Positions 17,295 to 25,586 of a DNA stretch of 64,000 nt are shown here, in pieces. Position 1 is the first letter of the stretch. Every line of letters starts with the position of its first letter. Source of the stretch: WGMI01 sp041739275 (GTDB taxonomy: Bacteria > Bacteroidota > Bacteroidia > Flavobacteriales > Schleiferiaceae); NCBI GenBank assembly GCA_041739275.1, contig JBGSOF010000028.1, positions 1 to 64,000 on the forward strand. The letters run 5' to 3'. Below the pieces are notes generated by a model. The model saw only the letters and a list, made by a program, of their open reading frames with translations. It did not search any database and was not told the origin of the DNA. The translations under genes were made by a program, and so were the position numbers.

Positions 17295-18074
17295 TTAAAT
17301 GATGCGAATGGATAGTCTGAAATTCAAGTAGGGAATCCAAGCATAGCTCTTGAGATTCTCTTCGAGCTGGGCTTCTTCTTCAGAGGTGGGCGAGAGCATC
17401 TCAGTGGCCACAACGCGCACATCGGGTGCTCCTCCATAGTAGGTTCCAATTTCGAATCCGAATCCCACCCTTTTGTTGGGCACTGCCTTTCCGAATCCGA
17501 GTCCCATATAGGGTGCCCATTTGGCCCATTCTGCACTGATGGTGACATCGCCGAGTTCGTCGGGACTGAGTTCAAACTCACCGAGGTTGAGACTCTCGGT
17601 AAAATATCCGCGAGATTCGAGGCGGTTATTGATGAAATAGCTCAATCCCCCTACGATTTTGAAGGAACTTTTGAACGGGTAGAAATCAATCAAAAAGTCG
17701 AGGTTCGTGAAATTTACTTTGCCGTCTACGCCGACATACGATTCGGAGAACTCCAAATTGGCCACTTTGATGTCGTACGGAAGGGTTTGAAATCGAGCTC
17801 TATACGCAATCATTTCGCTGGGCATGTAGCCGTAGTCAAGTCCGAGACCGTTGATTCCGAAACCGACACCCAAGCCGTGTTTCGCTCGCGATCGCGGAGT
17901 GATTTGAATTTGGTCCTTAGATTCTGAGCCTTCGGCGGTTGTCGCCGTTTCGATGGGTGCGGTTTCTGTTTTCGACTGTAAGGAGTCGATTGCAGCGCCC
18001 GTCAGTGAATCGACCTGCCCGCAGAGCGAAAGGGCCGAGACGCATGCAAACGCCATGAGTACCAATTGTTTCAT
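17295..18074 (-). CDS. Predicted outer-membrane beta-barrel protein
   Basis: The 259-aa product has a signal peptide (MKQLVLMAFACVSALSLCGQ), a Ser/Thr/Glu-rich linker (about 22-60), then a region of alternating hydrophobic strands with glycines and aromatic residues (GLGVGFGINGLGLDYGYMP, GGLSYFINNR, PYMGLGFGKA, VGFGFEIGTYYGG) ending LNFRLSIRII. This pattern fits an outer-membrane barrel. The frame is open to 18110, but ATG 18074 starts the signal peptide. A near-consensus -7 element (TACCTTTC) lies at 18093-18100. The lipoprotein gene follows 12 nt later. Confidence 0.65.
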   Translation of the reverse strand: MKQLVLMAFACVSALSLCGQVDSLTGAAIDSLQSKTETAPIETATTAEGSESKDQIQITPRSRAKHGLGVGFGINGLGLDYGYMPSEMIAYRARFQTLPYDIKVANLEFSESYVGVDGKVNFTNLDFLIDFYPFKSSFKIVGGLSYFINNRLESRGYFTESLNLGEFELSPDELGDVTISAEWAKWAPYMGLGFGKAVPNKRVGFGFEIGTYYGGAPDVRVVATEMLSPTSEEEAQLEENLKSYAWIPYLNFRLSIRII

Positions 18075-18092
18075 ATCATCAAATTGATGAAG

Positions 18093-18100
18093 GAAAGGTA
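18093..18100 (-). promoter_or_regulatory. Probable -7 element of the barrel-protein/lipoprotein operon
   Basis: Read leftward, TACCTTTC matches the consensus at all but the last position, 18 nt before ATG 18074. Confidence 0.35.
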
Positions 18101-18218
18101 CACTTTCCATTGAATTTTATTCAAGTGCGACGGAATTTGTCCGGGGTGGTTGAAAAGCTCAGAGGGCAGGGCTTTCGGGGATTGCAGATTCTTTAAATAT
18201 TTGCGAAAAATACGACAA

Positions 18219-21200
18219 ATGAATCGCACAAAATTCTCATTTCCGCCTTTGCTTTGGCTGTTTGGCCTACTGAGCTTCTCAAGCGGAAACGCAGTGGCTC
18301 AGACTATTTTGAACCCGGGAGATGTTCAAATCACCGGATTTCGATCGGACGATCCCGATGGACTGAGTTTTGTTACTTGGGTGCCCTTGGCAGACGGTAC
18401 TCAGATTCTCTTTACAGATAACGGATGGGCTGCAAGCGACAGCCTTGGTTTTTCGAACACTTCTGAAAGTTGGTGTACTTGGACAAACAACACAGGGTCG
18501 ACTTTGGCTTCGGGCACGGTCGTAAGCCTGGTTTGTTCAGGAGGGGGATGCGTTGCGAATGTTGGCGCGGTTGCGGGTTCGCTGAATGGATTGTCGGTGA
18601 GCGGCGATCAGATTTTTGCGTTCCAAGGCAGTTTGCAGAGCGCGAGTCTTTTGTATGGGTTGAACTTTGACGGTGCAGACTGGGCTACCGACCGCACGAA
18701 CACCAACAACTCCGCGCTCCCCCTTTTATTGGCTCAAACCGGGGCCGAATCGTCCATTCCCGAGGTGGACAATGCCGAATACTCCGGTTCGAGGTCCGGA
18801 TTGGCCTTAGGGCAATATTTCTCGTTGATTGCAGACGCTGCCAACTGGAACTTGGAAAATGACGGAGCTCTTTTGGCCGTATTGAACTCTACCAATTTTT
18901 CGGGAAGTTCCGCGCCTTTGCCCCAACCCGATTTTACGGCTGATTCTCTTATAGTGGAGGCTCTTTCAAGCGAAAGCGTCTTGGTTCGGTGGAAAATGCC
19001 AAATCCTACGCCGGCGGGTACGGCTCCGAGCGGCTTGTTGATTCGACTCTCAAATTCGACATGGCCCAGCCCTGCCGTTGATGGTGTGCCTCCACCGGCC
19101 GATTCAGATTTCTCCGATGGCCAATCAGATATGTATGTATCTGCCCAAGACGGCTCGATCTCTTTGAATGGATTGGCTCCGGGCACTTTGGTCTACGCTT
19201 CTTTACATGCGTTCACCAACCAGGGCTCGGCCATTGATTTTTTGAATTCCTCACCTTTGCTCGATTCGGTAAAAACTCCATTGCTTCCCTACGGACCGGG
19301 CGATTTGAGAATTTCTGAAATCTGCGATGCCCCATTTTTCGTCGATGAATTCATCGAATTGGTCAATTTGAGTTCGGTAGACCTTCCTACATCTGGTCTA
19401 AAGCTGGTGAGAATGAGTCAATCTCCTCCGTACAACGTCGAATATATTTTCGATTTTGGACTTGAGTCGACCCTTGATACGATGATACCGGCCGGGGGAA
19501 TTGCCGTGGTCTGTCGCGGATCTTCTGATCGCGCCTCGTTTGAAGCCGCTTGGGGTGGACCTATGGATAGCTCGGTGGCGTTTGTTCGCGGCACGGGAGG
19601 GCTCTATTTCGGCACCTCTACGCCTCGTCGTTGGAGGTTGCGCTATGGGGGGCAGCCAGACCAAGACGACGGTTTGTTGTTTGACGATACAGATACGGCT
19701 GTCGGGGGAGCGGTTCGCGTTCTTTATTCGATGGCTCAAGACAAAGCCTTTCTGCTACCGTCGACATCGGGAACTCCGGGCACAGTGGAAGAGCGCATCC
19801 ACACCGTCGACGGTTGGTTGGGCGGACATTCTCCGGACACCATCGGGTTGCCCCAAGAGGTCTACATTCATTCGGGCACGACCCAACTCGCCGGGGATCA
19901 TCTATGGTCGTCCTTAACCATGAGGACAGGAACAAAAGCGAGCTTTCAGCCGAATTCTTCTCTCAGGCTTACTTCCCAGGGATTTTTCGAAGCCGACTCT
20001 CGTATAGATCTGCTGTCCAATTCATTGGGCTATGCCACCTACTCAGGGCCTGAGGCGCCGATATACGCGAGTGTTTCGCTCACCACAACCGGTCAAACAG
20101 GGCGATGGATGTACTTCAGCACCCCTACACCTCAAATCGTAGATAGTCTGTTGTCGGATTTCGATCAGGTCAACTACGCCACACATCCTTCGCCGAGCGC
20201 CTATATATATGATGGGGTCGATTTCGCCCCTTTGTCTTCGGGCACCCTCATTCAGCCCGGACAAGGCTTGCTCGCCTATGCGGGAAGTGCGTTTGGCGTT
20301 CAATACAGCGCTTCGAGTTTTAGAATTGAGTCAAGCGGGCAGAGCATTCACGACTCTCTTCGGGTGTTCACAAGCGACGAGCCGGGCCTTTCTTCAGCAG
20401 GATATCAGGGGGGCGATCGGGGTTGGAATCTGCTCGGTAACCCGTATCCATTGAATCTCAATGTCTCGACATTGCTCCAGAACAACAATTCGGGCAATTT
20501 CGGCGCGGCTTACACTTTCGATGGCAACGGTTTCGTTTTCAGAAACGCAAGTGGAATAGGAGATTTTGACATCCTTCGCCCGTTTCAGGCTTTTTGGATT
20601 CAGTCAGACAGCAGCAGTTGGACACCCGGAGATTCATTTTTGTTCGATCAGTCGAGTCAAGTCCAGACCGATGGTCTGATTTATAAAACTCAGCAAAACC
20701 CGGAGTACGCCGAAGTCGAACTCGAATGGCCCAATGGTTACTTAGAGCGATTCTATCTGCAAGTACGAAGCGATGCCGACAGTCTCTTTGACCGTGGTAT
20801 CGATGTCTTGAAATGGAAATCTCTTTCGCCGGGATACGTCCATGTGTACAGCGTCGGTGCAGACAGTCTTCCCTTGGGTCTCGACGCGTTTAATTCGAAC
20901 AGGTCCTGGCTCGATTTGAGAATCGAAACAGAAAGTCCTGCTCAAGTTCGGATAAACTTTAAAAGGTTTAGCAAAATTTTTGGTGCAGATTGGTGGCTTG
21001 AAGATCGGTTTACGGGAATCCAATATTCCTCGATCGATTCTTCGATTTCCACTACATACGACCCGGCCAAAGGAAGTCGGAGGTTCAGAGTGCACTTCAA
21101 ACCAAAGGATCTCGGACATGTCGCCGGCCTGATGGCGGTTCCCGCGATACGCTCGGAGCCGGAGCAATGGGTCTTTCAATTTGGAGATTTCTTTCCGAAG

Positions 21201-21371
21201 GCCGACTGGAATGTTCAGATTTACGACCTCAGCGGTCGCTTACTGCGAACATCGACATGTGCCGGAGGACCTACTTGCGCCGTTGATTGCGGAGATCTGC
21301 CCCGCGGATTTTACATCGCGCGTTGCACGATGGGCGGCCATAGCTCAAGCCAGATGGTCAAGAGGTTGTGA
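18219..21371 (+). CDS. Large secreted lamin-tail-domain protein with T9SS type A sorting signal
   Basis: The 1050-aa protein has a signal peptide (about residues 1-28, ending AVAQ) and an N-terminal beta domain (ILNPGDVQITGFRSDDPDG). A fibronectin-like stretch follows near 250-370, then a lamin-tail domain near 380-480 (LRISEICDAPFFVDEFIELVN). A long carbohydrate-binding-like region has GWNLLGNPYPLNLN and FQAFWIQSD. The C-terminal domain of about 80 residues (VQIYDLSGRLLRTS to GFYIARCT) is the type A T9SS sorting signal, so the protein should reach the cell surface or medium. ATG 18219 starts the signal peptide; the frame is open to 18150. It is a paralogue of the protein at 22028-25210. Ligand unknown. 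Confidence 0.8.
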   Translation: MNRTKFSFPPLLWLFGLLSFSSGNAVAQTILNPGDVQITGFRSDDPDGLSFVTWVPLADGTQILFTDNGWAASDSLGFSNTSESWCTWTNNTGSTLASGTVVSLVCSGGGCVANVGAVAGSLNGLSVSGDQIFAFQGSLQSASLLYGLNFDGADWATDRTNTNNSALPLLLAQTGAESSIPEVDNAEYSGSRSGLALGQYFSLIADAANWNLENDGALLAVLNSTNFSGSSAPLPQPDFTADSLIVEALSSESVLVRWKMPNPTPAGTAPSGLLIRLSNSTWPSPAVDGVPPPADSDFSDGQSDMYVSAQDGSISLNGLAPGTLVYASLHAFTNQGSAIDFLNSSPLLDSVKTPLLPYGPGDLRISEICDAPFFVDEFIELVNLSSVDLPTSGLKLVRMSQSPPYNVEYIFDFGLESTLDTMIPAGGIAVVCRGSSDRASFEAAWGGPMDSSVAFVRGTGGLYFGTSTPRRWRLRYGGQPDQDDGLLFDDTDTAVGGAVRVLYSMAQDKAFLLPSTSGTPGTVEERIHTVDGWLGGHSPDTIGLPQEVYIHSGTTQLAGDHLWSSLTMRTGTKASFQPNSSLRLTSQGFFEADSRIDLLSNSLGYATYSGPEAPIYASVSLTTTGQTGRWMYFSTPTPQIVDSLLSDFDQVNYATHPSPSAYIYDGVDFAPLSSGTLIQPGQGLLAYAGSAFGVQYSASSFRIESSGQSIHDSLRVFTSDEPGLSSAGYQGGDRGWNLLGNPYPLNLNVSTLLQNNNSGNFGAAYTFDGNGFVFRNASGIGDFDILRPFQAFWIQSDSSSWTPGDSFLFDQSSQVQTDGLIYKTQQNPEYAEVELEWPNGYLERFYLQVRSDADSLFDRGIDVLKWKSLSPGYVHVYSVGADSLPLGLDAFNSNRSWLDLRIETESPAQVRINFKRFSKIFGADWWLEDRFTGIQYSSIDSSISTTYDPAKGSRRFRVHFKPKDLGHVAGLMAVPAIRSEPEQWVFQFGDFFPKADWNVQIYDLSGRLLRTSTCAGGPTCAVDCGDLPRGFYIARCTMGGHSSSQMVKRL

Positions 21372-21411
21372 GTGCACAAACGCGGGGAGACGGCAGGTCA
21401 GGACTTTAAAG

Positions 21412-21900
21412 TCAGCGGCGTTTTAGGGCCTCTTCGATTCGCTCCCGGTCGAATCCCTTTTGAGCAAGGTAGCGGCGCAGCCCCGCCAAATCAGTGGGGC
21501 TGGCGCTCTGCCGAAGAGCGCGAAACTTCTTATCCATAGAAGTCTGAAGTGCAGACTCAAATTCTGTTTCGTTCTCGGCAATGGCCGCGGAGATGATGCT
21601 GCGCTCCACGCGCTTTTGAGTCAAAGCGAACGAGACTTTGTAGGGTCCCCAACCGCTAATACGTGCCTTGCCTCGCGCAAAGGAGATTGCAAACCTGCGT
21701 TCGTCCAAAACCCCTGATTCTTCGAGCATGTCAATGACCACCATCGCATCGGCAGCAGCCCCTCCTTCGAGCTTCCATTTCGTCAGAACCTCAAAGCGGC
21801 AACGTTCTTGAAAATGGCAATAGCGTTCCATTTTGAGATACAACGAGTCGCTTTTTGAGATTTTCATTTTGATATGAACGCGTTTGACGAAGGTATCCAT
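21412..21900 (-). CDS. recX: RecX family regulatory protein
   Basis: RecX proteins bind RecA filaments and dampen recombination. The 162-aa product has the three-helix repeats of the family: LEESGVLDERRFAISFARGKARISGWGPYKVSFAL (about 55-90) carries the most typical motif, and the C-terminal repeat LAGLRRYLAQKGFDRERIEEAL (about 138-159) is clear. ATG 21900 is used. It lies between two large T9SS genes, convergent with the first and divergent from the second; recA is not in the window. Confidence 0.82.
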   Translation of the reverse strand: MDTFVKRVHIKMKISKSDSLYLKMERYCHFQERCRFEVLTKWKLEGGAAADAMVVIDMLEESGVLDERRFAISFARGKARISGWGPYKVSFALTQKRVERSIISAAIAENETEFESALQTSMDKKFRALRQSASPTDLAGLRRYLAQKGFDRERIEEALKRR

Positions 21901-21998
21901 GAGAGTTTCAACAGTGTCGATTGGTGATAATCCACTTGTATTCAGAATGCTTTAATAGATTAATAACATTAACCCACCAAGTCGGTATGTTTTTTGTT

Positions 21999-22006
21999 TA
22001 CTTTTG
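21999..22006 (+). promoter_or_regulatory. Promoter -7 element of the second lamin-tail protein gene
   Basis: TACTTTTG matches TAnnTTTG exactly, 21 nt before ATG 22028, in an AT-rich stretch. No -33 box is clear at the usual spacing. Confidence 0.55.
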
Positions 22007-22027
22007 CGGCATAGTACAACTATCCTC

Positions 22028-25000
22028 ATGAAAAAGACAATACTTTCTGCAATAGCCGTTTTTGCTCTCGGGCTGGCGGTTCAAGCTCAGACACCGATTT
22101 CTTTCGGTGGTCCGACCTACACACAAAACTTTGATGCGCTCGGAGCGCCCGCAGCCACGGCACTTCCCGCCGACTGGCGCTTGGGGACTAGCAACAGCAT
22201 TCGCACTGTAAGTGCGTTTGCGGTAGCTGCAACATCGACTTCTTATGCTGCGGGAAACAGCATGACCCCTAGTACCACGACCTTCCCTGCAGGCAACTAC
22301 CGTTTCAATGCGAACAACAGCACGTCTGAATCAGCGATCGGTCATCGCCTTCGCGGAGGAAGTACTTTCCCTCGCACCGGCAACGCGTACAAGCATTTCG
22401 TCAATTCGGGAGCGGCCATCACCTCTTTGGATATCTCTTATGATATCGAAAAGTACAAGGAAGGGACACATGCCCCCGGTTTCAGTATGATCTTGTACTA
22501 TTCATTGGACGGAGTAAACTGGACTTCAGCCGGAGCGCCGTTTACCACGGTTTTCCCCGCCGACGCCTCGAATAACGGCTACGCTTTGGCTCCGGGCAAC
22601 ACAGTGGGCGTTTCAGGGACTTTTGTACTTCCTTCGAGCATTCCAAACGGTCAAGATTTTTACCTCTGCTGGAGTTGGTCAGGTGCCACGGGCACTTCGC
22701 TCGGCAACATCCAAGCAGCGGGCATCGACAATGTGAGCGTTCTCGTGAGTGGAGCGTGTACTGCCGCGGTTGATCCTTCGAGCGTGGCGGCTGCTTCTGC
22801 CGACAGCCAAATCGATTTGAGCTGGGTGAATGATGCATGTGCTGACGAAGTTTTGGTTGTCGCGGGAACTTCGAGCATTGCTTTCGCTCCCACCGGAAAT
22901 GGTTCTGCGTACACTGCGAATGCGGCTTATGGCTCGGGAACGGATTTGGGCGGAGGTAATTTTGTGGTGTACAAAGGTTCTTCGACCTCTGTCTCCGTGA
23001 CTTCGTTGACCAATCTCACTCCTTACTTCTTTAAAGTTTATACTCGCGTCGGAACCAACTGGAGCGCCGGTGTTGAGGTCGGCAGCACTCCTGTTGGAAC
23101 AGCCGGAGCAAGCCAAGATTTGATGATCACTGAAGTGGTTGAAGGTTCAGGGAGTAACCAGTATGTAGAGTTTTACAACGGTACCACCGGCCCTATCGCC
23201 CTTGCGAACTACGAATTCGTTCGCTATAACAACGGTTCTGTAACCGCCACGAATGTAATGCCCTTCACGGCTTGGGTTGTAGACACCTTGTTTCCGGGTG
23301 AGACCTACGTGATCCGCCGTCAAGGTGCGAACATCGCGGGAGCTCCATTCGATCAAAATGGCAATGCCAATTCTGCCATGACTTTTGACGGAAACGATGT
23401 AATCGCCCTTCGCGATGCCGCTACGGACGTAAACATTGACGTTGTGGGAGTCATCGGCAGCAGTGCCAATTTCAACCAAAACGTAACCTTGCGCCGCAAG
23501 GCCAACGTTTGTTCTCCTACCACAACGTACGACGCCTCTGAGTGGGATGTGTTCGCCCAGAACAGCGAAGACCTCAAGAATCATGTTCAAACGTGTTCAG
23601 GCGCTTTTGTTTACAACAACGGATGGATACCTGTTGACCCCAGCGGTGTTGCCTCCGCTACCGATACCGTATTGGTTCAAGCAGGAAACGCAGTTTTGAC
23701 CGCAAGCACTGATCTCGGATATCTTCAGATCAGCAGCGGTGCCACGTTTACTTTGGCGCCGAATGTCGACATGAACCTCGGAGCTATTGTGAACAACGGC
23801 GATTTTGTGTTGAGCGCAGATGCTTCGGGATACGCTCAGTACATCGGTCCTTCGACCATTGCAACAATTCAGAAGTACTACGATTTGGGTTCAGGCCCGA
23901 TGAACGGTCGCTACATCTTGATGGGAAGCCCTGTGACCACAACTTATGGTCAGTATTTGGCTCCTTGGACCATTGTGAAATACGCCGGTGCAATGCCTGC
24001 CTCAGATCGCAACATCTTTACATATAATGGCGTCGATTATGTATCGGTTCCAGGGGCGGGTTCTACCTTGACTCCCGGTACCGGATTTACAGTGTACGCC
24101 GGAACCAATGGCTCGGCCAGCTTTACCCCGAACACCTTCACGGTGCAAGTACAGGGAACCACTTTAAACTCTACAGTGCCTGTGGTGACGGTCTACGGCC
24201 TCGGAACTTCGAGCTTCGGCTACATTGGCGATGCAAACGGTTGGAACATGGTGAGCAACCCCTTTACTTCGGGCGTAAACAATGCGAGCCTGCTCAATTT
24301 GAACAGCACTTTGCTCAGCAACTTTGAGGGTACACTTTACGGTTGGGACGGAACTTCATATCAAAGCGAGAATTCGCTCGGTGTGGGAACATTTAACACG
24401 ACGGCTCCTTTCCAAGCCATGTGGGTGAAGCAACGCCCCACGCCGGTTTTCAACCCCAACGTCTTCCAGTTTGTCTCTTCTGCACGTGAATTCACCGACG
24501 GAACTTTCTTCAAGACAGCTGCAAACGAGTTCCCATTGATCACGGTTTCGACCACTTGGCAGAACGGTTATGAGGAGAACGCCTACATCGGCTTCCATTC
24601 TTCTGCCACCTCTGCGTACGATACCGATTTGGATGCGTACAAATTGAACGGCAATTCAGCAGGATTCGCACACTTGATGACATACCTCCCGAACAACGAT
24701 GGTTTGTCTATTCAGATGTTTGAAGATCGCTTCGACAGCAAGCAAATCGAGTTGGGCTTCGACAGCCAGACTGAGGGGACTTATTCGCTCGATTTCGATA
24801 TGGCTCACGTGCCTGCTTCATGGACCGTGGAATTGCACGATCTCGTAACCGGACAAATTCACGACATGCGCAGCGGGGCATATGCCTTTAACCACGTCAA
24901 CGGAACTGTTGTCAAGCGATTTGTCGTGGTGATTCGCTCTGAGGCCGTGAGCACTCAGGAGTTGGCGATCCTCGGCGGACGCGTCGATCACTACCTCAGC

Positions 25001-25210
25001 GGTCGCACGCTGTTTGTGGACGTCCTCGAAATGGAGGCGGCATCGAGCCTTTCGATCGTTGATTTGAGCGGCAAGAAAGTAGCTTCGATCGACCTGAACG
25101 AGGGAACCTATCGCGCTGAACTCTCCTTGGAGCAGCTCAGCCCGGGTGTTTATCTCGTGTTGAAAGAAGCATCGTCAAATGCTTTCGGAACCAAGCTCAT
25201 TCTTGAGTAA
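22028..25210 (+). CDS. Large secreted lamin-tail-domain protein with T9SS type A sorting signal
   Basis: The 1060-aa protein has a signal peptide (MKKTILSAIAVFALGLAVQAQ). A beta-sandwich domain follows (about 25-240; TPISFGGPTYTQNFDALGAP, typical of choice-of-anchor or cleaved-adhesin regions), then a fibronectin-type domain near 250-360 (QIDLSWVNDAC). A lamin-tail domain spans about 365-480 (QDLMITEVVEGSGSNQYVEFYN). A long region shared with the 18219-21371 protein has GWNMVSNPFTSG and FQAMWVKQ. The C-terminal T9SS type A signal includes LSIVDLSGKKVASIDL and LSPGVYLVL. ATG 22028 starts the signal peptide. A 53-aa sorting-signal protein is encoded 38 nt downstream. Confidence 0.82.
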   Translation: MKKTILSAIAVFALGLAVQAQTPISFGGPTYTQNFDALGAPAATALPADWRLGTSNSIRTVSAFAVAATSTSYAAGNSMTPSTTTFPAGNYRFNANNSTSESAIGHRLRGGSTFPRTGNAYKHFVNSGAAITSLDISYDIEKYKEGTHAPGFSMILYYSLDGVNWTSAGAPFTTVFPADASNNGYALAPGNTVGVSGTFVLPSSIPNGQDFYLCWSWSGATGTSLGNIQAAGIDNVSVLVSGACTAAVDPSSVAAASADSQIDLSWVNDACADEVLVVAGTSSIAFAPTGNGSAYTANAAYGSGTDLGGGNFVVYKGSSTSVSVTSLTNLTPYFFKVYTRVGTNWSAGVEVGSTPVGTAGASQDLMITEVVEGSGSNQYVEFYNGTTGPIALANYEFVRYNNGSVTATNVMPFTAWVVDTLFPGETYVIRRQGANIAGAPFDQNGNANSAMTFDGNDVIALRDAATDVNIDVVGVIGSSANFNQNVTLRRKANVCSPTTTYDASEWDVFAQNSEDLKNHVQTCSGAFVYNNGWIPVDPSGVASATDTVLVQAGNAVLTASTDLGYLQISSGATFTLAPNVDMNLGAIVNNGDFVLSADASGYAQYIGPSTIATIQKYYDLGSGPMNGRYILMGSPVTTTYGQYLAPWTIVKYAGAMPASDRNIFTYNGVDYVSVPGAGSTLTPGTGFTVYAGTNGSASFTPNTFTVQVQGTTLNSTVPVVTVYGLGTSSFGYIGDANGWNMVSNPFTSGVNNASLLNLNSTLLSNFEGTLYGWDGTSYQSENSLGVGTFNTTAPFQAMWVKQRPTPVFNPNVFQFVSSAREFTDGTFFKTAANEFPLITVSTTWQNGYEENAYIGFHSSATSAYDTDLDAYKLNGNSAGFAHLMTYLPNNDGLSIQMFEDRFDSKQIELGFDSQTEGTYSLDFDMAHVPASWTVELHDLVTGQIHDMRSGAYAFNHVNGTVVKRFVVVIRSEAVSTQELAILGGRVDHYLSGRTLFVDVLEMEAASSLSIVDLSGKKVASIDLNEGTYRAELSLEQLSPGVYLVLKEASSNAFGTKLILE

Positions 25211-25215
25211 CTTTG
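25208..25215 (+). promoter_or_regulatory. Promoter -7 element overlapping the upstream stop codon
   Basis: TAACTTTG matches TAnnTTTG exactly; its TAA is the stop codon of the 1060-aa protein gene. It lies 33 nt before the ATG of the 53-aa gene, which may therefore be transcribed separately. Confidence 0.5.
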
Positions 25216-25248
25216 CACCATTCAAAAACTACTGAAATAAACCTAGTC

Positions 25249-25410
25249 ATGAAGAATACACTCACCGTCCTCGCAGTTTTGGCGTTTGTTGCGCTAAGCG
25301 CTCAGCCGGGGAACCCCAATCCCCCGACCCCTATCGACGGTGGCATTGGACTGCTCGTGGCCGCAGGTGCTTACCTCGGTGGTCGCAAGCTTCTGAAGAA
25401 GAACGACTAA
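25249..25410 (+). CDS. 53-aa exported protein, PID-CTERM-like sorting signal
   Basis: The product is a signal peptide (MKNTLTVLAVLAFVALSAQ), a short proline-rich linker (PGNPNPPTP), then PIDGG-IGLLVAAGAYLGG-RKLLKK: a short motif, a hydrophobic helix and a basic tail. This tripartite C-terminus matches what I recall as the PID-CTERM type of predicted protein-sorting signal in Bacteroidota, so almost nothing but targeting signals is encoded. The frame is open from 25213, but ATG 25249 starts the signal peptide. An intrinsic terminator follows at 25452. The processing enzyme and role are unknown. Confidence 0.7.
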   Translation: MKNTLTVLAVLAFVALSAQPGNPNPPTPIDGGIGLLVAAGAYLGGRKLLKKND

Positions 25411-25451
25411 GCGCTCACAACTCCTGGGTTTATCCCCGGAGCTGTAATTAT

Positions 25452-25486
25452 AAAAAAGCCATCCCGGTAGGGGTGGTTTTTCTTTT
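25452..25486 (+). terminator. Intrinsic terminator after the 53-aa gene
   Basis: CCATCCC (25459-25465) pairs with GGGGTGG (25470-25476) around loop GGTA, with one G-T pair. It is flanked by A6 on the left and T5CT6 on the right. Confidence 0.8.
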
Positions 25487-25539
25487 TTCTACCCCAACTT
25501 AAAAGGCGAGCTTATGTTAGGCAGGCCGAGTTATGGTAC

Positions 25540-25566
25540 AAAAAAAAGCCCGCGAATTCGCGGGCT
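25540..25566 (-). terminator. Intrinsic terminator of rng
   Basis: AGCCCGCGAATTCGCGGGCT (25547-25566) is a perfect 20-bp palindrome. Read leftward the stem is followed by eight T residues, so it ends leftward transcription 21 nt past the rng stop codon. Confidence 0.85.
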
Positions 25567-25586
25567 GATCATGAGGAGATCGAGAT

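Noticed and set aside
21402..21413. GACTTTAAAGTC palindrome between convergent genes as a terminator
   Set aside because: It has no loop, is AT-rich in the centre and lacks a T-run; probably chance.
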